Numbered from the stretch's first letter, positions 27,907 to 36,559 are shown. The stretch is DNA of 45,013 bases from Patescibacteria group bacterium (GCA_028687045.1 JAQUAW010000007.1:1-45013); one strand, 5' to 3'. The notes: generated by a model from the sequence alone, not told the origin. Translations and numbers: made by a program.

Positions 27907-28572
27907 ATGATTATTGAAGTAAAAAATTTAAAAAAAACATATGAAGGAAGAGTTCCTACGCATGCTCTCAAAAATATTAATTTTGGTATAAAAAAAGGGG
28001 AGTTTGTGGCTCTTATGGGACGTAGTGGTTCTGGCAAATCTACTCTTTTGCATCAGCTTGGTTTGCTTGACACACCAACAAGTGGAGAGATTATAATGAA
28101 TGGAAATAATCTTGTTTTACTTGATGAAAAGAAAAAATCCGAGTTTCGTCTGAAAGAACTGGGATATGTATTTCAATCTTATGCACTTTTGCCTGAGCTT
28201 ACTGCTTTGGAATCAGTATATTTGCCACTCATGCTTTTGGGTGTGACTAAAAAAGAATATATAAAAAAAGCCTCTGAAATGTTGGATAAAGTTGGTCTTG
28301 GTGATAGACTACAGCATTTACCAAGAGAAATGTCTGGTGGGGAACAGCAAAGAGTCGCTATCGCAAGAGCACTAGTGAACAGTCCTGCAATTTTGTTTGC
28401 TGATGAGCCAACAGCAAATTTAGATACAGAATCATCAGAAGTTATTTTGAAATTATTTAAAAAATTAAATAAAGAAATTGGACAAACAATAGTAATGGTT
28501 ACTCATGAACCTGATGATAAAAAATATGTAGATAGAGTAATATGGTTGAAAGATGGTGTTATAGAAAGTTAG
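27907..28572 (+). CDS. ABC transporter ATP-binding protein, MacB/LolD-like
   Basis: MGRSGSGKSTLLHQLG (Walker A), MSGGEQQRVAIARAL, ILFADEPTANLD (Walker B). Confidence 0.95.
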   Translation: MIIEVKNLKKTYEGRVPTHALKNINFGIKKGEFVALMGRSGSGKSTLLHQLGLLDTPTSGEIIMNGNNLVLLDEKKKSEFRLKELGYVFQSYALLPELTALESVYLPLMLLGVTKKEYIKKASEMLDKVGLGDRLQHLPREMSGGEQQRVAIARALVNSPAILFADEPTANLDTESSEVILKLFKKLNKEIGQTIVMVTHEPDDKKYVDRVIWLKDGVIES

Positions 28573-28590
28573 TTTGAAATTGTTTTATAC

Positions 28591-28620
28591 GAAAAACCAG
28601 CTATAGATAGCTGGTTTTAT
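28591..28620 (+). terminator. Intrinsic terminator of the ABC operon
   Basis: aaaaaccagctatagatagctggttttat. Confidence 0.7.
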
Positions 28621-28666
28621 TTACTCTTAGTGTGGGAGGATGTTGGAACTTTTTTGAAAATAAAAA

Positions 28667-29635
28667 TCACTTAATCAAAACATTGAACAAGTAGCCAGTA
28701 AAGATAATTCCTACACCTACGACAGAAGCGAAAATAATAATAAGCTTAGTTTTCATTACTTTTTTCAAAATCATAAACTCTGGCAAAGATAGGGCAGTGA
28801 CTGCCATCATGAAAGCCAAAGTAGTACCAATCGCCACACCTTTTTCAGTCAGAGCACTGACGAGAGGAATCACACCAGCGGCATTGGAATAGAGAGGAAT
28901 TCCGACTAAGACAGCGAGAGGGACAGCATACCACTTGTCAGCTCCAGCGTACTGCGCCAGGAAGTCGGCGGGGACATAACCATGAATCCAAGCACCAAGA
29001 GCAATACCGAGAATCACGTAGATCCAGACTTTTTTTATAATATCCCAAGTATAATCTAGAGCATATTTGTGGCGCACTTGCCAAGTCATTTTTGGTAATT
29101 GGATATTATTCATCTGTTGATTTTTGCGGACGAAGTCGGTTAGCAGATGTTCTACTGGCAATTTACCAATTAGCAAACCTGAAAAAATAGCGATAGCAAC
29201 ACCACTGACTATATAGATAGATGCTATTTTCCAGCCAAACATCCCAAACAACAAGACGAGTGCGACTTCGTTTATCATCGGGGAAGCAACGAGAAAAGAA
29301 AAAGTGGCGCCAAGCGGAACACCAGCTTCCACAAAACCCAAGAAGAGGGGAACAGCCGAACAAGAACAAAATGGTGTGACAATGCCAAGTAAGGCTGACA
29401 AAATGTTACCGACAAACTTGTGTTTGTGTGACAAAATGTTGCGTACTTTTTCTGGTGGTAGATAAGAGCGGATGATAGAAACTACATAAATAATGACGAG
29501 GAGTAACAAAAAAATTTTGATAGTATCAAATATAAAAAAATTGACAGCACTGGCAAGTAGAGTGTTTGGAGTTATAGAAAATACTTGGTAAGTAAGCCAA
29601 TCAGCCAACAATTGGACTGGATAAAAGATACTCAT
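28667..29635 (-). CDS. Putative permease, ArsP_1/DUF318 family
   Basis: TPFCSCSAVPLFLGFVEAGVPLGATFSFLVASPMINEVAL. Confidence 0.9.
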   Translation of the reverse strand: MSIFYPVQLLADWLTYQVFSITPNTLLASAVNFFIFDTIKIFLLLLVIIYVVSIIRSYLPPEKVRNILSHKHKFVGNILSALLGIVTPFCSCSAVPLFLGFVEAGVPLGATFSFLVASPMINEVALVLLFGMFGWKIASIYIVSGVAIAIFSGLLIGKLPVEHLLTDFVRKNQQMNNIQLPKMTWQVRHKYALDYTWDIIKKVWIYVILGIALGAWIHGYVPADFLAQYAGADKWYAVPLAVLVGIPLYSNAAGVIPLVSALTEKGVAIGTTLAFMMAVTALSLPEFMILKKVMKTKLIIIFASVVGVGIIFTGYLFNVLIK

Positions 29636-29638
29636 AAA

Positions 29639-29884
29639 TTATGATTTAATATTTGCCAATATTTCTTTTATTTCCGCCACATCTGGAACACGACCATAAC
29701 TAAGTACTTGTTCATCTACGACTAGAGCAGGAGTGCTCATAATCCCGTAATTCATAATCAGACCCATGTCTGTGATTTTTTCTATCACTGCTTCTGACAA
29801 ACCCAAAGTTTCTACCGCTTTTTTGGTATTTTCTTCCAATCTTTTACAATTGGGACAACCTGAACCGAGAATTTTTATGAGCAT
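29639..29884 (-). CDS. Small thioredoxin-like redox protein
   Basis: ILGSGCPNCKRLEENTKKA...GIMSTPALVVDEQV. Confidence 0.9.
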   Translation of the reverse strand: MLIKILGSGCPNCKRLEENTKKAVETLGLSEAVIEKITDMGLIMNYGIMSTPALVVDEQVLSYGRVPDVAEIKEILANIKS

Positions 29885-29885
29885 A

Positions 29886-30197
29886 TTATTTGCTTAGTAC
29901 TAAATTAAAATTAGTTAAATATTTGTCCAAGATTTTGTGATTCAATTCGTAATAAACTTTCAATCCTTGTTTTTCAGATTTTATTAGCTCAAATTTCTTC
30001 AACACGCTTAGATGGTGCGAAACAAGATTCTGTAGTAAATCAAGATTTGGCCAAATTTCACAAACGCATTTTGGTCCAGATTTCAAAATGCATAAAATAC
30101 GCATTCTGTTTTCTTCAGAAATTATTTTCAAAAAATCTACGGTCTTTTTTAAGTCGCTACTTATTTTTTTGTTGCTACAACATTTTACTTTTGGCAT
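29886..30197 (-). CDS. ArsR/SmtB-family regulator
   Basis: SEENRMRILCILKSGPKCVCEIWPNLDLLQNLVSHHLSVLKKFELIKSEKQG. Confidence 0.93.
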   Translation of the reverse strand: MPKVKCCSNKKISSDLKKTVDFLKIISEENRMRILCILKSGPKCVCEIWPNLDLLQNLVSHHLSVLKKFELIKSEKQGLKVYYELNHKILDKYLTNFNLVLSK

Positions 30198-30212
30198 AAT
30201 ATTTTGTTAGAC

Positions 30213-30234
30213 TATATCAATATACATTGATATA
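30213..30234. promoter_or_regulatory. ArsR-type operator
   Basis: Perfect TATATCAAT-atac-ATTGATATA just upstream of the arsR-like gene. Confidence 0.85.
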
Positions 30235-30273
30235 ATAATACAACATAATGTTTTTTGTTGCAAGTTTTGGACA

Positions 30274-30306
30274 TAAAAAAGAACGTGATAAAATCACGTT
30301 CTTTTT
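30274..30306. terminator. Intrinsic terminator hairpin
   Basis: aaaaaagaacgtgataaaatcacgttctttttgg; near-copy at 31380-31413. Confidence 0.65.
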
Positions 30307-30353
30307 GGCTCTCTGTATGGGACGATGTCGGAATTTTTTTAAATTAATTATAC

Positions 30354-30382
30354 TTGACAAAATTATAAATTTATTGTATATT
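30354..30382 (+). promoter_or_regulatory. Sigma70-type promoter
   Basis: TTGACA-17 bp-TATATT. Confidence 0.65.
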
Positions 30383-30416
30383 TAGCCAAATTAACTAATA
30401 ATTTAAATATAATTGT

Positions 30417-31364
30417 ATGGGATCAATACTAGCAAAAGGGGCTATCCTTTTCAGCATTACCTTACTTATTACTGGATGTAATGTGGACGTCGGCTCAAAA
30501 CTAAATACTGAAATAAAAGAAAACCTGGATTCAACTGTAGTTGAAAATCAAGATTCAATTAAAGAAGACACTAAAAAAGAATCTAACATCGTAGAGACTG
30601 GTGAAGACAAAGTATCTTCTGATGTAGAGGAGGAATCTAAAATCGAAGAAGCTAATAAAGAAGAAAAAACTTCGGCTACTCCAACAAAGACATCTCAAAC
30701 AGTCCAAGTTGTTATCAAAGATAAACAAGGAAATGAATTATATAATGATTTTTCTGTTGCTTTTGAAGAAAAAGAAACGGGTAAACAGATTCGTAAATTT
30801 CCTACAGGTAAAATGCTAGTTTTTTCCAATGTTCCTGTTGGGGAATATAATTTAATTGTACATCCTGTGGTAAGAGATAGTTACACAGAAACAATATATA
30901 AATATCAAAAGATGGATATTTCAATTCTTGGAGATAGTAATGAAGATGTAAGAACAATTGTAATTACAGCTGAAGATAAACCAGAGGAACAAACAGAATC
31001 TTCTAGTACTTCTCAAGAATCTCAAGCTAGTGATAATACTAATGATGTAGCTCCTAGTGTAGCAACAAAAACGTCTCAAACATTTCAAATCATAATTAAA
31101 GATGCACAAGGAAATGAAATATACGATAGATTTACTGTTGCCTTTGAAGAAAAAAGTACAGGTAAACAAATACGTAAATTCCCTACAGGAAGTATGCTTG
31201 TTTTTTCTAAGGTCCCTGCTGGAGAATACAACTTACTTATAAGTCCTGTATTAAAAGTAGGTGAAACAGAAACAATATACAAATCACAAAAGATGGATGT
31301 TTCAGTTCCTGGAGATAGTAATGAAGATGTAAGTACACTTGTAGTAATGGCTGAAGTCAAATAA
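30417..31364 (+). CDS. Lipoprotein with two tandem ~100-aa homologous domains
   Basis: Lipobox LITGC; TSQTVQVVIKDKQGNELYNDFSVAFEEKETGKQIRKFPTG... repeated as TSQTFQIIIKDAQGNEIYDRFTVAFEEKSTGKQIRKFPTG.... Confidence 0.85.
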   Translation: MGSILAKGAILFSITLLITGCNVDVGSKLNTEIKENLDSTVVENQDSIKEDTKKESNIVETGEDKVSSDVEEESKIEEANKEEKTSATPTKTSQTVQVVIKDKQGNELYNDFSVAFEEKETGKQIRKFPTGKMLVFSNVPVGEYNLIVHPVVRDSYTETIYKYQKMDISILGDSNEDVRTIVITAEDKPEEQTESSSTSQESQASDNTNDVAPSVATKTSQTFQIIIKDAQGNEIYDRFTVAFEEKSTGKQIRKFPTGSMLVFSKVPAGEYNLLISPVLKVGETETIYKSQKMDVSVPGDSNEDVSTLVVMAEVK

Positions 31365-31379
31365 ATATAAAAAGATATA

Positions 31380-31413
31380 TAAAAAAGAACGTGAAAAATC
31401 ACGTTCTTTTTTG
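31380..31413 (+). terminator. Intrinsic terminator
   Basis: aaaaaagaacgtgaaaaatcacgttctttttt. Confidence 0.7.
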
Positions 31414-31962
31414 GCTCGACGGGTGGGGCTCGAACCCACGACCCACTGGTTACAGTTCCCTCTTTCTTTCGAAAAAGACTGGACTATTTCATCACCCATG
31501 CATAAACTTGATCTAGTCAAGAGCATTTCGGGTGCGGAGCGCTTCGAATCCGTTCTACGAATCCTACTCCCACAAGGGGATAGTCTCTGAACCTTCCCAA
31601 TTTTCTGAAGCATTTGTTTGAGGACAAACCTTGTAAACAAGGATCTTCAATTCGTTACTTCGCTTCTACCTAAGTAGAAGATTTAAAAATTGGGCTTGGC
31701 TGCAGGTTGCCATTTTCTTTTCAGAAAAACAGGTTTCCTGTCTATCAGATCATTGATCTGTAGTTTCTGCAAGTACTTGTGTAAGTACAACAGAACAGTT
31801 CACTCCGTTGGCACTATAGCGTTTCCACTATAGGCTGCTATATTTAATTCCAATAAATTAGAATTACTTATTTTAACCCCCGACTTGTCGGGGCTACTGC
31901 TAGCTACCGTAAAGGTAGGTAAAATTTCACAGCCAGTTGCTCTACCGCTGAGCTACCGTCGA
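31412..31962 (-). tRNA. tRNA-Asn(GUU) with encoded CCA, interrupted by a group I intron
   Basis: Exons 31929-31962 and 31412-31452 join to TCGACGG TA GCTC AGCGGTA GAGC A ACTGG CTGTTAA CCAGT GGGTC GTGGG TTCGAGC CCCAC CCGTCGA G CCA; all four stems pair. Confidence 0.9.
31453..31928 (-). ncRNA. Group I self-splicing intron, 476 nt, no homing endonuclease ORF
   Basis: 5' exon GGCUGU pairs with IGS GCAGCC with U-G at the splice site; terminal G before the 3' exon; CCTGCAGCCAAGCCC and GGTTCAGAGACTA resemble tRNA group I intron core motifs. Confidence 0.85.
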
Positions 31963-32227
31963 ATTTGGATTGTGTATATTCGTTTTGTAGTTAACGATTT
32001 TTAACTCCCGACTAGTCGGGACTACCGCAAGCTACCGTCGAATATATATTGTAGTGGCTTATTCTAGCAAATTTTGTAAAATTTAGCTCAAATAAACCGC
32101 TCATAGCATAACATATAGCTTTTATATTGTCAATAAAAAAGTTGTCCACAAAATTATTTTTTCCTATTTTGTCTATAATTTACAAAAATGTAAAAAAGTA
32201 GTAAACTAAATGGGCTAATAAAGAACT

Positions 32228-33442
32228 ATGAAAAAATTATTTTTACCAATTTTAATACTTATTATAGCTGGCGGTGCTGTTTTTTTTGTTCGTTATACTC
32301 ATAGTGAAAAAAATGTTGAAGAAGTTAATATTGATCAAGATATAAAAGGTATTAAAGAAGAAAAAAAATATAATATAGCTAATCATATTGTGGAAGAGGA
32401 TGATACTTTTGCAACGATTATGGAAGAGTTTGGGATTGATTATAGTGAAATGCTTGCTATTCTCGACGCAGCTTCAAGTACTTATGATATGACCAGAATT
32501 CGGGTCGGGCAACCAATTAGACTTGCCAAAGATGAAGGAGGAAAAGATGTTTATCTTGAGTATGAAACAGGCAAAGAATATTATGTACATATTGATTTTC
32601 TTGACGATTACCAATTCAACGTAGAAAAAAGAGCCATAGAATATAAGACAGAAGTCGTAAAGCAAGGGGCAAGCATTAGTAGCTCGATGTACCTTGATGG
32701 TCTTGATGCTGAAATTCCTGAAGCGATTATTGTGGATTTTGCCAATGTCTTTGCTTGGACTATTGATTTTTCGGTGCAAGTTCAAAAAGATGATAGTTTC
32801 GAAATTCTTTATGAAAAAAGAAGTAGAGAAGGACAAGAAGTGAATTATGGACGAGTTTTGGCTGGGAAATTTGTAAATAGTGGCAAAGTTTATACAGCTT
32901 ATTTGTTTGAAGATGAAGAAGGCAAAGCTGCTTATTATAGTGCTGAGGGTGAAAATTTGCAAAAGCAATTCCTCAAAGCTCCACTTGAGTTCAAACGTAT
33001 TACTTCTGGATTTACTTATGCTCGCTTTGATCCTATCAATTATAGTAAACAAAAACATTTGGCTATCGATTATGCAGCAACTATAGGTACTCCTATCATG
33101 GCGGTGGGAGATGGAATAATTGAATTTGCCGGTTGGAATAGCCAAGGCTTTGGTAATTTTGTGAGTATTCATCACAATGATACTTATACTACACAGTACG
33201 CACACATGTCAGGCTTTGGTCCGGGCATCAAAAATGGTGTTCAAGTAGTTCAAGGACAGGTGATTGGTTATGTTGGAAGTACAGGACATTCTACTGGTCC
33301 ACATTTACATTATCAGATAAAACAAAATGGTGCGCTCGTAAATCCTCTAAATCTTGAACTCCCGGCTGGTGATCCTGTGCCTGAAGATAAACTTGAAGAA
33401 TTTAAGAAAGTTGTTGAGGAATACGATGGTTTGATGAATTAG
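32228..33442 (+). CDS. M23-family peptidoglycan metallopeptidase with OapA/LysM-like N-terminal domain
   Basis: KQKHLAIDYAATIGTPIMAVGDGIIEFAGWNSQGFGNFVSIHHNDTYTTQYAHMS...GSTGHSTGPHLHYQI. Confidence 0.93.
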   Translation: MKKLFLPILILIIAGGAVFFVRYTHSEKNVEEVNIDQDIKGIKEEKKYNIANHIVEEDDTFATIMEEFGIDYSEMLAILDAASSTYDMTRIRVGQPIRLAKDEGGKDVYLEYETGKEYYVHIDFLDDYQFNVEKRAIEYKTEVVKQGASISSSMYLDGLDAEIPEAIIVDFANVFAWTIDFSVQVQKDDSFEILYEKRSREGQEVNYGRVLAGKFVNSGKVYTAYLFEDEEGKAAYYSAEGENLQKQFLKAPLEFKRITSGFTYARFDPINYSKQKHLAIDYAATIGTPIMAVGDGIIEFAGWNSQGFGNFVSIHHNDTYTTQYAHMSGFGPGIKNGVQVVQGQVIGYVGSTGHSTGPHLHYQIKQNGALVNPLNLELPAGDPVPEDKLEEFKKVVEEYDGLMN

Positions 33443-33579
33443 AATTGTAAAGGGATAACACAAATATAAAACGAATATCACAAATAATTTAATTTGTAGG
33501 TCAAATCCGTAAATCTGGATTATCCGTAAATCCGGATTGTTAATAAACTTTTTTAACTAATTAATTTTTAAGACAACGT

Positions 33580-33933
33580 ATGCAAGACATCCAAGAAATT
33601 TTTAATAAAATAGAAGAGTCAAAAAAACAAATGAAGGAACTCAAGTCTTCATTTAAAGAAGCACTAGAAGCTGTGCAAGAATATCAATTAGTACAAGAAG
33701 AAATGAAAGCTCTTCGTGAAAAAAGAAAACGTATAGAGCAAACTACCAAAGAACAATTTTCTGCTGAAATTATTAAAATAGAAGATTTGAAAATAGATAT
33801 TGAATCAGATATGGAAATGCTTAGTGACATTGCTATCGCCAAAATTACCAAAGGTGAGGCTATCGGAATCACTGACAAATATAGCAATGAATATGAACCA
33901 ATCTTTAAAGTAAAATTCAAGAAAGTTAGCTAA
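33580..33933 (+). CDS. Hypothetical coiled-coil protein
   Basis: 117-aa Lys/Glu-rich ORF. Confidence 0.6.
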   Translation: MQDIQEIFNKIEESKKQMKELKSSFKEALEAVQEYQLVQEEMKALREKRKRIEQTTKEQFSAEIIKIEDLKIDIESDMEMLSDIAIAKITKGEAIGITDKYSNEYEPIFKVKFKKVS

Positions 33934-34033
33934 AATATAAATAAAATATCACTATCTAGGTGATATTTTTTTATCCACAATTGACTGATTTTTTAGAAGT
34001 GGGATACTAAAGTCATATTCAGCAAAACTGAGT

Positions 34034-34166
34034 ATATGTGTTCCCTCTCCTTGTAGGAGAGGGGAAGGGAGAGGTCTCAGACATTGTAATATAGTAGAAT
34101 TTTACAATATAACAATGTTCCGTTAAGACCCTACCCTGACCCTTCCCTACGAGGGAAGGGAATTTT
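34034..34166. repeat. Nested palindromic MITE-like element
   Basis: Arms ccctctccttgtaggagaggggaagggagaggtct and aagaccctaccctgacccttccctacgagggaaggg around attgtaatatagtagaattttacaatataacaat. Confidence 0.75.
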
Positions 34167-34235
34167 CTAAAAAGATTTAACATAAATAAATATCCCTTGT
34201 CGTGCTTTCGCCGACTTCGGGATGAAGGAAATAAT

Positions 34236-34466
34236 ATGTCTGTATTAGTATATTCCACCACAAGTTGTCCATACTGCAACATGGCCAAAGATTATTTTAA
34301 GGCTAATAATGTTGAGTACACAGATTACAATGTTGGTGAAGACCAAGCAAAAGGTCAAGAAATGGTTCAGAAGTCTGGACAAATGGGAGTGCCTGTCATT
34401 GATATTGATGGTACAATTATCATTGGTTTCAATAAAGAAAAAATTAATGCAGTGCTTGGACTTTAA
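34236..34466 (+). CDS. Glutaredoxin-like protein
   Basis: VLVYSTTSCPYCNMAKDYFKANNVEY...GVPVIDIDG; start set at the ATG after GAAGGAAAT. Confidence 0.9.
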   Translation: MSVLVYSTTSCPYCNMAKDYFKANNVEYTDYNVGEDQAKGQEMVQKSGQMGVPVIDIDGTIIIGFNKEKINAVLGL

Positions 34467-34629
34467 TTCATGAAAGCATTAAAACATAAAAACATGAAAA
34501 CACTTCTTTTTGAGAAGTGTTTTTTGTTTTAAAATTAACAATTTAACAATGGAAAAATAGTGCAGTGTGTCTACTTTTCTAAATTTAAATTTTGTGTTAA
34601 AATATACCAGCCTTTAAATCATCAAAATT

Positions 34630-34728
34630 TTCTAGATAATTTTTTAGAATCAATTGAAAGTATTATTAGCTAGAAATATTTATTTTAAGAAAGATCCCTC
34701 GTCGTGCTTTCGCCGACTTCGGGATGAA
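34630..34728 (+). repeat. Right half of the Fe-S-cluster-type palindromic element
   Basis: tctagataattttttagaatcaattgaaag...aagaaagatccctcgtcgtgctttcgccgacttcgggatg; cf. 39436-39533. Confidence 0.8.
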
Positions 34729-34739
34729 AGTGAACAACT

Positions 34740-35327
34740 ATGTCAAAAGAAATAGTGTTAGACATTGAAACAATAGGGGATATACGTGAATTTGATAAAC
34801 TTGAAGTCACTGTAGTTTCTATTTATGAATATGAAACTGATAAATATACTTCTTTTGAAAAGCACGAATTGGGACAACTCTGGCCAATACTTGAAAAAGC
34901 TGAAAGAATTATTGGTTTCAATAGTGAACATTTTGATATGCCAATTTTGGATAAATATTATGCTGGCAATTTGATGTCATTTCCTCAACTGGATATGCTA
35001 AAGGTTGTCAAAGATATGAGTGGTAAAAGATATAAGCTAAATGACTTAGCCAAAGCAACTTTGCAAATAGAAAAAAGTGCCGATGGTTTACAAGCAATGG
35101 AATGGTTTAAAGAAGGTAAGCTAGATGAAATAAAAAAATATTGTGAACAAGATGTCAAAGTTACCAAAGAACTTTATGAATATGGTAAGAAAAACAAGAT
35201 GATATATTTTCCAACTTTGACAGGGGAGATTCAACCAATTGGTGTGGACTTCGATATGCCGGTAGCTTTTGCTAATGCTAAAGGGCAGGTGACAGGGAAT
35301 AATATTAATTTGACACTTCCGCTATAA
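34740..35327 (+). CDS. Ribonuclease H-like 3'-5' exonuclease (DEDD)
   Basis: VLDIETIGD, IIGFNSEHFDMPIL, YKLNDLAKATL, YCEQDVKVTKELYEYG. Confidence 0.8.
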   Translation: MSKEIVLDIETIGDIREFDKLEVTVVSIYEYETDKYTSFEKHELGQLWPILEKAERIIGFNSEHFDMPILDKYYAGNLMSFPQLDMLKVVKDMSGKRYKLNDLAKATLQIEKSADGLQAMEWFKEGKLDEIKKYCEQDVKVTKELYEYGKKNKMIYFPTLTGEIQPIGVDFDMPVAFANAKGQVTGNNINLTLPL

Positions 35328-35428
35328 AAGCAGAATAAGCAAGATAGGCAGAATAGGCAGATTAAGATTTTATAATAAAAAAATAGACTAAATTATTTAG
35401 TCTATTTTATTTTGAAAAAATGTGTCTT

Positions 35429-35460
35429 CGCCCGCGTCGTCTTGAGAGACTCCGCGGGCG
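35429..35460 (-). terminator. GC-rich hairpin downstream of the 46-aa ORF
   Basis: CGCCCGCG...CGCGGGCG, followed on minus by aagacacattttttc. Confidence 0.6.
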
Positions 35461-35467
35461 ATCGCTC

Positions 35468-35608
35468 CTAAAAGTTTTTCCTTTTTTCTCGGAGGCCACG
35501 TGTGCCTCCAAGCATTTTCCAGAAAAACATGTAGAGGAGCACGAGACACAATAGTGCCAACAATAGTAGCCCAAGGGCTACTATCCCAGCAACTTTGATT
35601 GCTCGCAT
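35468..35608 (-). CDS. 46-aa GC-rich single-TM protein
   Basis: GGAGGGGAGT-ATG; MRAIKVAGIVALGLLLLALLCLVLLYMFFWKMLGGTRGLREKRKNF*. Confidence 0.65.
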   Translation of the reverse strand: MRAIKVAGIVALGLLLLALLCLVLLYMFFWKMLGGTRGLREKRKNF

Positions 35609-35747
35609 ACTCCCCTCCAGGAGCTTGGTTCCTCGCACTGCGCGAAAAACTATCTATAGTTAACTCTTTTTGGTTTTATTTGTCAATAAAAAAACAATCT
35701 CACTTAGTGAAATTGTTTTCATGTTTTTATGCTTTAATGGTTTAATG

Positions 35748-36395
35748 TCAATGTCCTTTCCTCACATTTCTATTTTCATATTCTATCATAATTTTTTCCA
35801 TATCTTTTTCAGTCAAATCTGGTAAAAATTTATTATAAAAAACAAATTCACTGTAAGCTGCTTGCCAAAGACAAAAATTTGATAATCTTTGTTCGCCACT
35901 AGTTCTGACAATCAAATCAAGTGGGGGAACTTCCAAATATTTTTCAAAATTATTTCCACCTTTTTTGACAGCACGTCTGATTTCATCGTGACTGCCATAA
36001 TCCATACAAAGTATAACTGTAAATTTTTTGAAGTTTTTTGTTTTTTCTTCTAAATCTTTTGTTTTTTTCATGAGTGATTTTGGTAGTCTTGTCTTTCTTC
36101 CTGCTTGAACAAAACGAACTTGTTTTTCGATTAGTTCTTTACCCCAAGAATCACAGACTTCTTCAAACAAATCCATTAAATTTTTCACTTCCAGAGGACT
36201 TCTATTCCAATTTTCTGTGGAAAAAGTATAGACAGCCAGAGTATCAAATTTGTTTTTATTATTATACAAGTATTCAAAAAAAACGTCTTTTACAGCTAAA
36301 AAACCTTGATTGTGTCCTTCTTCGGTTTCTGAACCTTTTTCTTTGGCCCAGCGTCTGTTGCCATCTGCTATGAGGCCTATTTTTAGTTTTGGCAT
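35748..36395 (-). CDS. uppS: Undecaprenyl diphosphate synthase-like cis-prenyltransferase
   Basis: LIADGNRRWAKEKG, YTFSTENWNRS, DLIVRTSGEQRLSNFCLWQAAYSEF. Confidence 0.93.
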   Translation of the reverse strand: MPKLKIGLIADGNRRWAKEKGSETEEGHNQGFLAVKDVFFEYLYNNKNKFDTLAVYTFSTENWNRSPLEVKNLMDLFEEVCDSWGKELIEKQVRFVQAGRKTRLPKSLMKKTKDLEEKTKNFKKFTVILCMDYGSHDEIRRAVKKGGNNFEKYLEVPPLDLIVRTSGEQRLSNFCLWQAAYSEFVFYNKFLPDLTEKDMEKIMIEYENRNVRKGH

Positions 36396-36407
36396 AGTGG
36401 TAATGGT

Positions 36408-36559
36408 AATCCCGAACCCGAGGAACGAGGGGAGGGATCTTTCCTAAAAATAAATGTTTTTGTTTAATAGAACATTAATTGATTCTAAAAAACGTCTTTA
36501 AATAAAACAGAGTAATCAGGGTCTACAGATCCCTCTCCGTCCTTCGGCGGTTCGGGATT
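36408..36559 (-). repeat. Two-armed palindromic element, inverted copy
   Basis: aatcccgaacccgaggaacgaggggagggatctttcc...attgattctaaaa...tctacagatccctctccgtccttcggcggttcgggatt. Confidence 0.85.

Noticed and set aside
31302-31640. 112-aa minus ORF containing RRTDSKRSAPEML...
   Set aside because: Read-through of the tRNA 3' exon and group I intron; not protein coding.
31921-31962. tRNA with an alternative anticodon (reading CTGTGAA as an intact His GTG loop)
   Set aside because: The 3' anticodon stem is missing locally; splicing at CTGT|...G|TAA restores a full tRNA-Asn with U-G at P1.
32474-33205. 243-aa minus ORF
   Set aside because: Antisense to the M23 peptidase with clear family motifs on plus.
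34019-34288. 89-aa minus ORF upstream of glutaredoxin
   Set aside because: Translation of palindromic repeat sequence (KFPSLVGKGQGRVLTE...).
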